From JAMHWF01 sp035911095 (lineage in GTDB: Bacteria; Pseudomonadota; Gammaproteobacteria; Burkholderiales; Burkholderiaceae_C), in assembly GCA_035911095.1 (NCBI GenBank), contig JAMHWF010000044.1:62001-126000 (forward strand): a stretch of 64,000 nucleotides of DNA, given 5' to 3'. The notes under the pieces are model-generated. The model was not told the DNA's origin. It worked only from the letters and a program-made list of their open reading frames with translations, and did no database searches. Made by a program: the position numbers and the translations under genes. Below, in pieces: positions 42,191 to 51,250 of this stretch (within the stretch, counting starts at the first letter, position 1; every line of letters begins with the position of its first letter).

Positions 42191-43897
42191 ATGACCACAC
42201 ACGAGGTGTTCAACCAGGTCGAGCCGCTGGCCGACGTCAACCTGTTCCGCATCAATCGGCCGTTGCAGGACGCGCTGGCCTTCCACCTGCCCGGCCTCGA
42301 CACCGCGTGCCTCGACGCGATGGGCGCCGAATTCGGCAGCGCCGACATGCAGCGCCACGCGCGGCTGGCCAACGTGCACGGCCCGGTGCTGCACACGCAT
42401 GACCGCCAGGGCCGGCGCGTCGACCAGATCGAGTTCCACCCGAGCTATCACGCGCTGATGGAGAGCGCCTTGCGCCACGGCCTGCACGGCAGGCCCTGGG
42501 CGCTCGGGCCGGGCGCGCACATCGAGCGCGCGGCGGCCTTCATGCTCGCGACCGAGCTCGAGCCTTCGGTGCTCTGCCCGGTCTCGATGAGCTACGCGGC
42601 CACGCCGGCGCTGCGCGCGAACGCCGCGATCTACCGCGACTGGGGCCCGGGGCTTGCCGCCACGCGCTACGACGAGCGCTTCCTGGCCTACGCGCAGAAG
42701 ACCGCGCTGACGATGGGCATGGGCATGACCGAGAAGCAGGGCGGCTCGGATGTGCGCGCGAACACGACGCGCGCGACCTACGACGGCGACGACGGATGGG
42801 GCCGGCGCTACCGGCTCACGGGCCACAAGTGGTTTTTCTCGGCGCCGATGTGCGACGCCTTCCTCGTGCTGGCGCAGGCGCCCGGCGGCCTGACCTGCTT
42901 CTTCCTGCCGCGCTGGACGCCTGACGGCGAGGTCAACGCGCTGCGCCTCCAGCGTCTGAAGGACAAGCTCGGCAACCGGGCCAACGCGAGCAGCGAGGTC
43001 GAGTTCGACGAGGCCTTCGCCTGGGCCGTCGGCGACGAAGGGCGCGGCGTGCCGCAGATCCTCGAGATGGGCGCGATGACGCGGCTCGACTGCGCGCTGG
43101 GCACGGCGGGCTGCATGCGCCAGGCGCTGTCGCTCGCGCTGCACCATGCGCGCCACCGCAGCGCCTTCGGCAAGCCGCTGGTCGAGCAGCCGTTGATGTG
43201 CAACGTGCTCGCCGACCTCGCGCTCGAGAGCGAGGCGGCGACCGCGCTCGCGCTGCGCCTGGCGGCGGCGATCGACCGCAGCGAGCACGGCACGCCGGCC
43301 ACGCCGTCGAGTACGCCCGCGGCCGGCGGCGCCGGGCCGGCGCACGAGGCGCTGATCCGCCGCGTGCTGACGCCGATCGCCAAGTTCTGGATCTGCAAGC
43401 GCGGCGCCGCCTTCGGGCAGGAGGCGATGGAGTGCCTGGGCGGCAACGGCTACGTCGAGGCGGGCGGCGAGGGCGTGATGGCGCGCATCTACCGCGAGAT
43501 GCCGCTGAACTCGATCTGGGAAGGGGCGGGCAACATCATGGCGCTGGACCTGCTGCGGGCGCTGCGCAGCGGGGACGTGGTGGAGGCGCTGATGCAGGAG
43601 CTGGCGCCGGCGCGGGGGGCTGACGCGGATTTCGACCGCCTGGTTGCTTCGTTGCCGGACCGTATCGACGGCGGTACCGACGAGGCCCAGGCGCGTCGGC
43701 TGGCGCGCGACATCGCGCTGGCGGTGCAGGCGGCGCTGCTGAGGCAGCATGCGCCGGAGAGGGTGTTCGAGGCGTTCTGCCGGGGGCGGTTGGGGGAAGG
43801 CAGCGATGCCTTCGGGACGCTGCCGGCGGGTGTCGGCCCGGAGGCGATCGTCGATCGGGCCATGCCGGAAGGGGCGGGCCGTCAATACCCCTGTTGA
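42191..43897 (+). CDS. AidB-like / isovaleryl-type acyl-CoA dehydrogenase
   Basis: 568 residues, longer than the usual 380-400 and close to the E. coli AidB length of about 540. FAD-contact MGMGMTEKQGGSDVRANTT, HKWFFSAPMCDAF, the Arg-rich region MTRLDCALGTAGCMRQAL, and C-terminal ECLGGNGYVEAGGEG...YREMPLNSIWEGAGNIM are the AidB/IVD-branch signatures. Either oxidises a branched acyl-CoA or acts in alkylation stress like AidB. Its place after acyl-CoA ligase, transporter and thioesterase favours a catabolic role; unresolved. An Ala/Gly/Pro insertion at about 372-382 and a low-complexity stretch before the last helices are local features. Confidence 0.88.
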   Translation: MTTHEVFNQVEPLADVNLFRINRPLQDALAFHLPGLDTACLDAMGAEFGSADMQRHARLANVHGPVLHTHDRQGRRVDQIEFHPSYHALMESALRHGLHGRPWALGPGAHIERAAAFMLATELEPSVLCPVSMSYAATPALRANAAIYRDWGPGLAATRYDERFLAYAQKTALTMGMGMTEKQGGSDVRANTTRATYDGDDGWGRRYRLTGHKWFFSAPMCDAFLVLAQAPGGLTCFFLPRWTPDGEVNALRLQRLKDKLGNRANASSEVEFDEAFAWAVGDEGRGVPQILEMGAMTRLDCALGTAGCMRQALSLALHHARHRSAFGKPLVEQPLMCNVLADLALESEAATALALRLAAAIDRSEHGTPATPSSTPAAGGAGPAHEALIRRVLTPIAKFWICKRGAAFGQEAMECLGGNGYVEAGGEGVMARIYREMPLNSIWEGAGNIMALDLLRALRSGDVVEALMQELAPARGADADFDRLVASLPDRIDGGTDEAQARRLARDIALAVQAALLRQHAPERVFEAFCRGRLGEGSDAFGTLPAGVGPEAIVDRAMPEGAGRQYPC

Positions 43898-44029
43898 ATC
43901 CAGGCCCATAGCGGTTTCCGGCTCACAGAGCCCCCTTCCGCATCCTCTCGACAGATGACGGCAACCCCCTCGCCGAGGCGGGCATCGCGACTCATTCCGC
44001 ATGCCGCCGCGTTTGCCGCGCGGGTGCAC

Positions 44030-44058
44030 TTCACCGGCCCCGACCCGGTTCCTAGAGT
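44030..44058 (+). promoter_or_regulatory. Sigma-70-like promoter candidate for the type I secretion operon
   Basis: TTCACC, a 17-nt spacer and TAGAGT, ending 32 nt before the hlyB-like ATG. The match to consensus is moderate; it is the best pair in the 192-bp region upstream of the operon. Confidence 0.35.
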
Positions 44059-44089
44059 CCGCCCCTCATAGAACACGTTGGGGAAACGC

Positions 44090-46339
44090 ATGCGGGCACA
44101 CAGCCCTACGAACCAAGCCGAAGACAGCCAAGACCACGACAACAACAACGCCAACCACAGCCACCACGACGGGCACTCAGGCCACAACGCCAGCGGCCTG
44201 CACGCCCTCGGCCTCGTCGCCCGCCTGCACCACGTCGCCGCCGATCCGCAAGCCCTCGCCCACGACCTCGGCCTGAGCCGCTCCGAACCCGTCGAGGCCC
44301 GCCACCTCCTGCTGGCCGCCAGGCGCCTCGGCCTCAAAGCCAAGACCGTCCGGACCGCCGCCGACCGGCTCTCGCTGGCAGCACTGCCCGCGATCGCCCG
44401 CATGGACGACGGCCGCTACATCGTCCTCGCGCAATGCGACGGCCGGCGCGTCCTCTTCATGGACCCGGACGCCTCCGCCGGCGAAGGTGCACAGGGCGGC
44501 GCCCGCCCCACGATCGAGCCGCTCACCGTCTTCGCGGAGCAATGGAGCGGCGAACTCATCCTCGTCGCCAGCCGCGCCTCGATCGCCGGCGCGCTCGCCA
44601 GGTTCGACTTCAGCTGGTTCGTGCCCAGCCTGGTCAGGTACCGGCGCCTGTTCGGTGAGGTGCTGGTCGTCAGCTTCTTCCTCCAGCTCTTCGCCCTCGT
44701 CAGCCCGCTGTTCTTCCAGGTCGTGATGGACAAGGTGCTGGTGCACCGCGGTACCACGACGCTGGACGTCCTCGTCATCGGCCTGCTCTTCGTCGTCGTC
44801 TTCGAGAGCGTGCTGACCGCGCTGCGCACCTACGTCTTCAGCCACACCACGAGCCGCATCGACGTCGAGCTCGGCTCCCGGCTCTTCCGCCACTTGGTGC
44901 ACCTGCCGATGGCCTACTTCCAGGCGAGGCGGGTCGGCGACTCGGTGGCGCGGGTGCGCGAGCTCGAGAACATCCGCAGCTTCCTCACCGGCAACGCGCT
45001 GACGCTGGTGCTCGACCTCTTCTTCTCGGTCGTCTTCGTCGCGGTGATGTTCGCCTACAGCGTGCCCTTGACCTTGATCGTGCTGGCCAGCCTGCCCCTC
45101 TACGTGGGCCTGAGCCTCTTGCTGATGCCCACGCTGCGCGCCCGCCTGAACGAGAAGTTCGCCCGCGGCGCCGAGAACCAGGCCCTGCTGGTCGAGACCG
45201 TCACCGGCATCCAGACCGTCAAGTCCGGCGCGCTCGAGCCCGCGTTGGCCCGGCGCTGGGACGAACAGCTGGCCGCCTACGTCTCCGCCAGCTTCAAGAC
45301 CAGCACCCTGGCCAGCTACGGCCACGAGGCGATCAACCTGATCGGCAAGGTGGTGGGTGCCGTCACCCTTTGGTACGGCGCCCGCCTGGTGATGGACCAG
45401 CAGCTGACCGTCGGCCAGTTCGTCGCCTTCAACATGTTCGCCCAGCGCGTGGCCCAGCCGATCATGCGCATTGCCCAGCTGTGGACCGACTTCCAGCAGA
45501 CCGGCATCTCGATGGCGCGCCTGGGCGACATCCTGAACACCCGCACCGAGGTACCGCCGGCCACTGCGGCCCAGCTGCCGGCGCTGCGCGGCGGAATCCG
45601 GCTGGAAGGCGTTCGCTTCCGCTACCGGCCCGAGGCGCCGCCCGTCCTGCAGGACCTGACCCTCGACATCCGGCCTGGCGAGGTCGTCGGCATCGTCGGG
45701 CGCAGCGGCTCGGGCAAGAGCACGCTGACCAAGCTCGTGCAGCGCCTGCACAGCCCCGAGCATGGCCGCGTGCTGGTCGACGGCACCGACATCGCGCTGA
45801 TCGACGCGGCCCAACTGCGCCGCCAGATCGGCGTCGTGCTGCAGGAGAACCTGCTGTTCAACCGCAGCGTGCGCGAGAACATCGCGATCACCGACCCGGC
45901 CGCGCCGCTGGACGAAGTGATCCGCGTCGCTCGCATGGCCGGCGCCCACGACTTCGTCAGCGAGCTGCCCGAGGGTTACGACACCGTCGTCGGCGAGCAG
46001 GGTGCGGGCCTCTCCGGCGGGCAGCGCCAGCGCATCGCGATCGCCCGCGCCTTGTTCGGCAACCCGCGGATCCTGATCCTCGATGAGGCGACCAGCGCGC
46101 TCGACTATGAGAGCGAGGCCATCCTGCAGAAGAACATGGCGGCGATCTGCCAGGGCAGGACGGTGATCATCATCGCCCACCGCCTGAGCTCGGTGCGCCA
46201 CGCCCACCGCATCGTCGCGATGGAGCGTGGCCAGATCGTCGAGCAGGGGCCGCACGAGGAGCTGCTGACGCGGGCCGAGGGGCTGTATGCCCACCTGTGG
46301 CGCCTGCAGGGCGGGGTGGCGGCCGGGGTGGCGGCATGA
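44090..46339 (+). CDS. Type I secretion ABC exporter, HlyB-like with C39-like domain
   Basis: 749 residues. Residues about 5-35 form an unusual His/Asn/Asp-rich tail with eight His. A C39-like domain follows at about 35-150 without the catalytic Cys, as in HlyB, where it recognises unfolded RTX substrate. Six membrane helices (about 170-450), then the ATPase: GRSGSGKST Walker A, LSGGQRQRIAIARAL signature, LILDEATSALD Walker B and AHRLSS H-loop. Exports the RTX protein from cytosol to outside together with the HlyD-like adaptor and a TolC-type channel encoded elsewhere. ATG with GGGGA upstream; the stop overlaps the next start (ATGA). First gene of a five-gene coupled operon. Confidence 0.93.
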   Translation: MRAHSPTNQAEDSQDHDNNNANHSHHDGHSGHNASGLHALGLVARLHHVAADPQALAHDLGLSRSEPVEARHLLLAARRLGLKAKTVRTAADRLSLAALPAIARMDDGRYIVLAQCDGRRVLFMDPDASAGEGAQGGARPTIEPLTVFAEQWSGELILVASRASIAGALARFDFSWFVPSLVRYRRLFGEVLVVSFFLQLFALVSPLFFQVVMDKVLVHRGTTTLDVLVIGLLFVVVFESVLTALRTYVFSHTTSRIDVELGSRLFRHLVHLPMAYFQARRVGDSVARVRELENIRSFLTGNALTLVLDLFFSVVFVAVMFAYSVPLTLIVLASLPLYVGLSLLLMPTLRARLNEKFARGAENQALLVETVTGIQTVKSGALEPALARRWDEQLAAYVSASFKTSTLASYGHEAINLIGKVVGAVTLWYGARLVMDQQLTVGQFVAFNMFAQRVAQPIMRIAQLWTDFQQTGISMARLGDILNTRTEVPPATAAQLPALRGGIRLEGVRFRYRPEAPPVLQDLTLDIRPGEVVGIVGRSGSGKSTLTKLVQRLHSPEHGRVLVDGTDIALIDAAQLRRQIGVVLQENLLFNRSVRENIAITDPAAPLDEVIRVARMAGAHDFVSELPEGYDTVVGEQGAGLSGGQRQRIAIARALFGNPRILILDEATSALDYESEAILQKNMAAICQGRTVIIIAHRLSSVRHAHRIVAMERGQIVEQGPHEELLTRAEGLYAHLWRLQGGVAAGVAA

Positions 46340-47784
46340 GCACCGCATCAACGCCACGGCAGCCGGTTCTGGAACTGCTTGCGCGCTACCGGGCCATCTG
46401 GGCGGCCGCCTGGGCCGCACGGGAGGAACTGGCCGGGCCCAAGCGCCTGGCCGACGAAGCGGCCTTCTTGCCCGCCGCACTCAGCCTGCAGGACACGCCC
46501 GCACATCCGGCGCCGCGCCGGGTGGCGGTCGTGATCTGCGTCCTCTTCATCGTCGCCCTGCTGTGGAGCATCCTGGGCCACGTCGACATCGTCGCCGTCG
46601 CCAATGGACGGGTCATGGTGAGCGACCGCAGCAAGACGATCCAGCCGCTTGAGGCCAGCGTGGTCCAACAGGTCCTGGTCGCCGACGGCGACGAAGTCAC
46701 CGCCGGGCAGGTGCTGGTCGAGCTCGACGCGACGACGGCCGATGCCGACGCCAACAGCTTCGAGGAGCAGTGGCATGCGGCGGTGGCTGAGCAGCTGCGT
46801 GCGGCCTCGCTGCTGAGGGCGCTGGGCACGGACCTGGCGCCGAGCCTGGAGGTGGATCCGGCGCTGGGCGACGAGTGGGCTCCGGGCGAGGCTCGCCGGA
46901 CCCAGGCCCAGGCGCAGTTCCAGGCCGAGTGGCTCGACGTGAAGGCCAGGCTGGCCCGACTGGACGCGGAGCTGATGCGCCGCCGCGCCGAGATCGAGAC
47001 CGTGCGCGCCGGCGTGGCCAAGCTCGAGCAGACCCTGCCGATCGCCCAGCAGCGCGAGGCCGACATCCGCCGTCTGACCGATCAGGGCTTCATGTCGGCC
47101 CACGCTGTGCAGGACCGCAGCCGCGAGCGCATCGAGCTCGAGCGCGACCTGGCTACTCAACGCGCCCAACTGGCCGCGGTGCAGGCCGGCCTGAGGGAGA
47201 CCGAGCAAGGGCGTCTCGCCTTCCTCGCCGAGACGCGCCACGCGCTCACAGAGAAGCAGGCGCAAGCCGCGCTGCGGCGCGACCAGCTGACGCAGGAGCG
47301 CAGCAAGGCGGCTCAGCGCGGGCGGCTGACCCGGCTCAAGGCCCCGGTCGCCGGTCGCGTCCAGCAGCTCGCGGTGCATACCGCCGGTGGCGTGGTCACC
47401 CCGGCCCAAGTGCTGATGGTGATCGTGCCGATCGACGCCGAGGTCAGCGCCGAGGTGGTGGTCGACAACAAGGACATCGGCTTCATCCACGCCGGCCAGG
47501 TCGCAGAGGTGAAGCTCGAGACCTTTCCCTTCACGCGCTACGGGACGATCCCGGCGCGGGTGGAGACGGTGAGCGCCGACGCCGTGGCCGATGAGCAGCG
47601 CGGCGCGATCTTCCCGGCGGTACTCAAGCTGGGGCGCGAGGCGATCGACGTCGACGGCAAGCGCATCCGGCTCAGCCCGGGGATGAACGTGACGGCCGAG
47701 ATCAAGACCGGGCGGCGCAGGGTGATCGACTACCTGCTAAGCCCGGTGGAGAAGGCCGTGAGCGAGAGCCTGGGGGAGCGTTGA
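46336..47784 (+). CDS. Type I secretion membrane-fusion protein, HlyD-like
   Basis: 482 residues. Cytoplasmic N-terminus of about 65 residues, one membrane helix (about 66-85), a lipoyl half-motif (DGDEVTAGQVLVELDATTADA), a long periplasmic coiled coil (about 150-330), the second lipoyl half (LKAPVAGRVQQLAVHT) and a beta domain ending with the HlyD C-terminal pattern RIRLSPGMNVTAEIKTGRRRVIDYLLSPV. Bridges the ABC exporter to the outer-membrane channel. ATGA overlap with the exporter; its TGA overlaps the following ATG by one base. Confidence 0.93.
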   Translation: MSTASTPRQPVLELLARYRAIWAAAWAAREELAGPKRLADEAAFLPAALSLQDTPAHPAPRRVAVVICVLFIVALLWSILGHVDIVAVANGRVMVSDRSKTIQPLEASVVQQVLVADGDEVTAGQVLVELDATTADADANSFEEQWHAAVAEQLRAASLLRALGTDLAPSLEVDPALGDEWAPGEARRTQAQAQFQAEWLDVKARLARLDAELMRRRAEIETVRAGVAKLEQTLPIAQQREADIRRLTDQGFMSAHAVQDRSRERIELERDLATQRAQLAAVQAGLRETEQGRLAFLAETRHALTEKQAQAALRRDQLTQERSKAAQRGRLTRLKAPVAGRVQQLAVHTAGGVVTPAQVLMVIVPIDAEVSAEVVVDNKDIGFIHAGQVAEVKLETFPFTRYGTIPARVETVSADAVADEQRGAIFPAVLKLGREAIDVDGKRIRLSPGMNVTAEIKTGRRRVIDYLLSPVEKAVSESLGER

Positions 47785-48998
47785 TGCGACTGTTGGTTAT
47801 CCACCAGAACTTCCCCGGCCAGTTCGGCCACCTCGTCAAAGCCTGGGCACAGCGCCCAGGTTGGGACGTGCGCGGGCTGGGGCGGGACACGGCGCCGGGG
47901 CTGCCCGGCTTCGACAAGCTGACGCGCTACCGGCTCGCCCGTGGCGGCCACCCCGAGCAGCACCACTACCTGCGCCAGATAGAGACCGCGACGCTGCACG
48001 GCCAGGCGGCGGCGCGCGCGATGCTGGAGCTGCGCAAGAGCGGCTTCACGCCCGACGTGATCCTGGCCCACCCGGGCTGGGGCGAGACGCTGTATGCGAA
48101 AGACGTGTTCCCCGACGCGCGACTGGTGCACTACTGCGAGTGGTACTACAACGCCGACGGGGCCGACCTGGGGTTCGATCCGGAGTTTCCGATCAGCTTC
48201 GACGACCGGGCGCGCATCCGCACCTGGAACGCACTGCACACGCTGAACCTCACCAACTGCGACGCCGCCGTGAGCCCGACGCACTGGCAGAAGAGCCGGC
48301 ACCCGGAGATCTTCCTGCCCAAGATCACCGTGCAGCACGAGGGCATCGACACAGAGCACCTCGGGCCGGACCCGAACGCCTGGGTGAAGACGCCGAGCGG
48401 CGTGGTGCTGAAGGCGGGCGACCCGGTGATCACCTACGTGGCGCGCAATCTGGAGCCGTACCGGGGGTTCCATGTGTTCATGCGGGCGCTGGAGAAGATC
48501 CAACGGGCGCATCCGACGTGCCATGCGCTGATCGTCGGGGGGGACGGGGTGAGCTATGGCAGGGGGCCGAAGAACGCGAAGAACTGGCGCGAAAGGATGT
48601 TGCGGGAGGTGAAGCTGGATGCGAGCCGCACGCACTTCTTGGGCAAGCTGCCGTATGCGGAGTATCTGAAGGTGCTGCGAGTTTCGGCGGCACACGTGTA
48701 CCTGACCTATCCCTTCGTGCTGAGCTGGTCGTTGCTGGAGGCGATGGCTTGCGGGGCGCCGATCGTGGCCTCGGATACGGCGCCTGTGCGCGAACTGCTG
48801 CCAGACCCGATGAAAACGATGCTAACCCCATTCTTCGATACGCTGATGATTGCTGAGCGCGTAGCGACCTGCCTAAAGTCTGAGAACGCCAGTAAATTCA
48901 CATGGCCGTTTATCTCGAGTGACGTACGGAGCTTTGGATACTCTGAATGTCAAACCGTTTACGAGAAGATCATGGAGCCCGCCATTCATGATGAATGA
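47784..48998 (+). CDS. GT4-type glycosyltransferase inside the secretion operon
   Basis: 404 residues with a GT-B fold. The N-terminal half (LVIHQNFPGQFGHL, HPGWGETLYAKDVFPDARLVHYCEWYY) resembles the N-domain family I recall as PF12000. The C-terminal half has the nucleotide-sugar site VARNLEPYRGFHVFMRAL, HFLGKLPYAEYLKVL and LLEAMACGAPIVASDTAPVREL with the EX7E-like motif. Likely glycosylates a protein or glycan; in this operon the RTX protein or a surface polysaccharide is the natural candidate. The first 340 codons are about 70% G+C, but from about 48,800 the gene continues in DNA near 53%. Start overlaps the hlyD stop (TGATG); its own stop overlaps the next gene by 11 bp. Confidence 0.85.
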   Translation: MRLLVIHQNFPGQFGHLVKAWAQRPGWDVRGLGRDTAPGLPGFDKLTRYRLARGGHPEQHHYLRQIETATLHGQAAARAMLELRKSGFTPDVILAHPGWGETLYAKDVFPDARLVHYCEWYYNADGADLGFDPEFPISFDDRARIRTWNALHTLNLTNCDAAVSPTHWQKSRHPEIFLPKITVQHEGIDTEHLGPDPNAWVKTPSGVVLKAGDPVITYVARNLEPYRGFHVFMRALEKIQRAHPTCHALIVGGDGVSYGRGPKNAKNWRERMLREVKLDASRTHFLGKLPYAEYLKVLRVSAAHVYLTYPFVLSWSLLEAMACGAPIVASDTAPVRELLPDPMKTMLTPFFDTLMIAERVATCLKSENASKFTWPFISSDVRSFGYSECQTVYEKIMEPAIHDE

Positions 48999-51250
48999 AT
49001 CAAGTAGGCGCCGATCGCAGAACGAAAAAAATATCAATGACGGGGCGATTCCGTCTCCAATTCCGGCTTTCTCGCTCCGCGGAAGCCTGAGTCCCTTTTT
49101 ATTGATTCCGGCACTGACCCCGACCCTGGTCGCTCTGTTTGCGGCGCCCAATATTTTGGATCGCGAGCCATGGCTGAGAGTATTTACGTCGTGGATGGTG
49201 AAGCACATACCATATATGGACGTTCATGCCAATTCGACAGTACATCCGCAGCTCGCTCTGCTGGTGAACTGCTTAGTCCTTGGAGCAATTCCAATCGTCG
49301 CGGTTGTCGTATTTTTCCAAACTTGGATCAACTATCCCCATCTCCTCGGGCGCCAAATGGCTCTAGGTAAGCTCACTCTCAAGCAGCATCTCATGATAAT
49401 CGTGGGCGTTCCATTTTTTCTCGGCTTGACTGCCTCGATGATAATGATTGCGGGTGACCCTTCCTGGGCGGAAGGCTACACAACCCGACACCGAGGGTTC
49501 TACGCATTCTCCGCATTCATGCTCACCTATATAACTGGCGCGTCCATTGGAATTCAGATACTAAACATTCGACTATTCTTCGATACGCGTCAAGGAAAAG
49601 GATCAACAAGTGAGCGACTATAAGTTTGTTGAAGCATTCGCCACCGAGGTGGAGAAGCCGATTGAGGCCTGGGACGTCTATGGCGGTGCAGCAGGCGGAA
49701 CATCTGAACTGTTCAAACAACTCGGCGAGATTGCTGCCAAGATTCGATCAGACGCATTAGTGTTGGATGATGCGGTGCGTACCGGTGCGCTCCTGCAGTC
49801 ATTTTCCAACGGGCTTGTCGAACTGAATACCCGGCTCATGTCGGCGTATTCCACGGCAGCTAGTCCAGACGACTTGAAATTCTCTCAAGCCCTAAAGGAG
49901 TTCGTGAGAAGAAGCACTCTTGACGTTCAGAATGTGACGTACGCGCTCGAGGAGGCTGCGATCGGTCATCCGAGTGCTCTGCCGAGGATTACGGCTAGTG
50001 TATCAACCGCCTTCAAGAACGTTTCCGCATTCCTTGGGCTGTTGCAAATAGCCGACGAATTTCACAAGAATGGGTTTACCGAGGTCGGGATCGACCAGGC
50101 CGGGAAAAAGGCGTTCGGGATCGTCGTTGGCATGCTCGGCGCCGAGGTGGCAGCAGCGCTTAGCGTTGGTGCCCTCGCCTTACTCGGCGCTCCAGCACTA
50201 ATCGTTGCGGCCGGCGCCGTCGGGGCTGCAGTTTTTGGTGGCTACTTTGCCGGAAAAGCGGGCGAGGCGCTTTGGGAGCCCTCAAGAAGATGGTACGAAG
50301 ACGTCTTCCTTGAAGGTATTTTTGACGCCAGTAGCCACGCTGTCGACACCATTAAGAGTTCGCTCAGCGAAGTCTCACTTCATATCGGAAAATTTGACGG
50401 CACATGGCTGGAAGGTTTTTCCATCACGGCAGAAGAAAAGGCGCAATTCACGACTGCACTCGTCGGCATGTCGAAGCTTCCATCCAGTGAACATCTAGAT
50501 GCTGATATTAATAGACTATTTCGTGCACCATTCAATGACGCGGACAGCCTAGTGTCGCGTGATGTTCTACTACGAACAGTCCTTTTCATTGCTCAAGACC
50601 TTGGCTCCTATGACTCCGAACTTGTAACGGTGGCGGGGAACACCATCACGCTCGACTTGCCGCCGCTGTCATCGATGGCGGTTGACGAATTGCGATCGGC
50701 AGTTGAGAAGGCGATCGACTCAAGTGGACGAACAAGTTTCACGCTACTTGAGCCGAAGAAAGTAGTGGTCGCCCTCTCCAACGGAGCCATCAACGGAGCC
50801 GACGATGACGAGTTGATATTCGGCAGCGAAGCGGGGGGGCAGCTGGCTGGCAACGCTGGCCATGACGTAATCATAGGTGGAGGTGGCGGCGACATTCTTG
50901 ACGGCGGAGAGGGGTCAGACACTATCGTCGGCGGGGCTGGGGGTGACCTAGTTTATGGAGGCGAAGGTGGTGACTATCTATATGGCGGGCAAGGCTTCGA
51001 CACCTATCGGTTCGATGGTAGGTTTGGCGGAGACTGGGTCGCTGATAGCGACGGCCAGGGTGAGATTATAGTTGATGGTATCGAGCTGAAAGGTGGAAGA
51101 AAATCCTCCGACGGCTTCTACGTGGATGATGTTACTGGCTGGGCATACCAGAGAAACGGCACAGATCTCATTCTGTTGAGGGACAGCTCGCTCAATCAAA
51201 TTCGCATCAGAAACTGGCAACCGGGTCAGTTGGGAATAACTCTGGACGAA
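48800..51250. other. Low-G+C block inside the secretion operon
   Basis: Hand counts over 60-base lines give 41/60 G+C at 48721, then 31/60 at 48841, 30/60 at 49021, 32/60 at 49321, 32/60 at 49981 and 31/60 at 50521, against 44/60 at 45601 and 47/60 at 52741. Both borders lie inside reading frames that stay open: the last 65 or so codons of the glycosyltransferase and about codon 545 of the RTX gene. This fits replacement by homologous recombination in conserved flanks. Confidence 0.65.
48988..49623 (+). CDS. Hypothetical 4-TM membrane protein, candidate immunity factor
   Basis: 211 residues (212 codons). A polar N-terminus of about 30 is followed by four membrane segments at about 34-55, 88-110, 134-155 and 170-195, with short polar loops and a charged C-terminus. 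No family recognised. It starts inside the end of the glycosyltransferase gene (GGAG at 48974) and its 3' end overlaps the GTG of the RTX gene by 14 bp, so it is co-translated with the secreted protein. It lies wholly in a block of low G+C. A small inner-membrane protein co-expressed with a secreted protein and sharing its foreign composition is what an immunity protein would look like; accessory secretion or glycan export roles are alternatives. Confidence 0.7.
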   Translation: MMNESSRRRSQNEKNINDGAIPSPIPAFSLRGSLSPFLLIPALTPTLVALFAAPNILDREPWLRVFTSWMVKHIPYMDVHANSTVHPQLALLVNCLVLGAIPIVAVVVFFQTWINYPHLLGRQMALGKLTLKQHLMIIVGVPFFLGLTASMIMIAGDPSWAEGYTTRHRGFYAFSAFMLTYITGASIGIQILNIRLFFDTRQGKGSTSERL

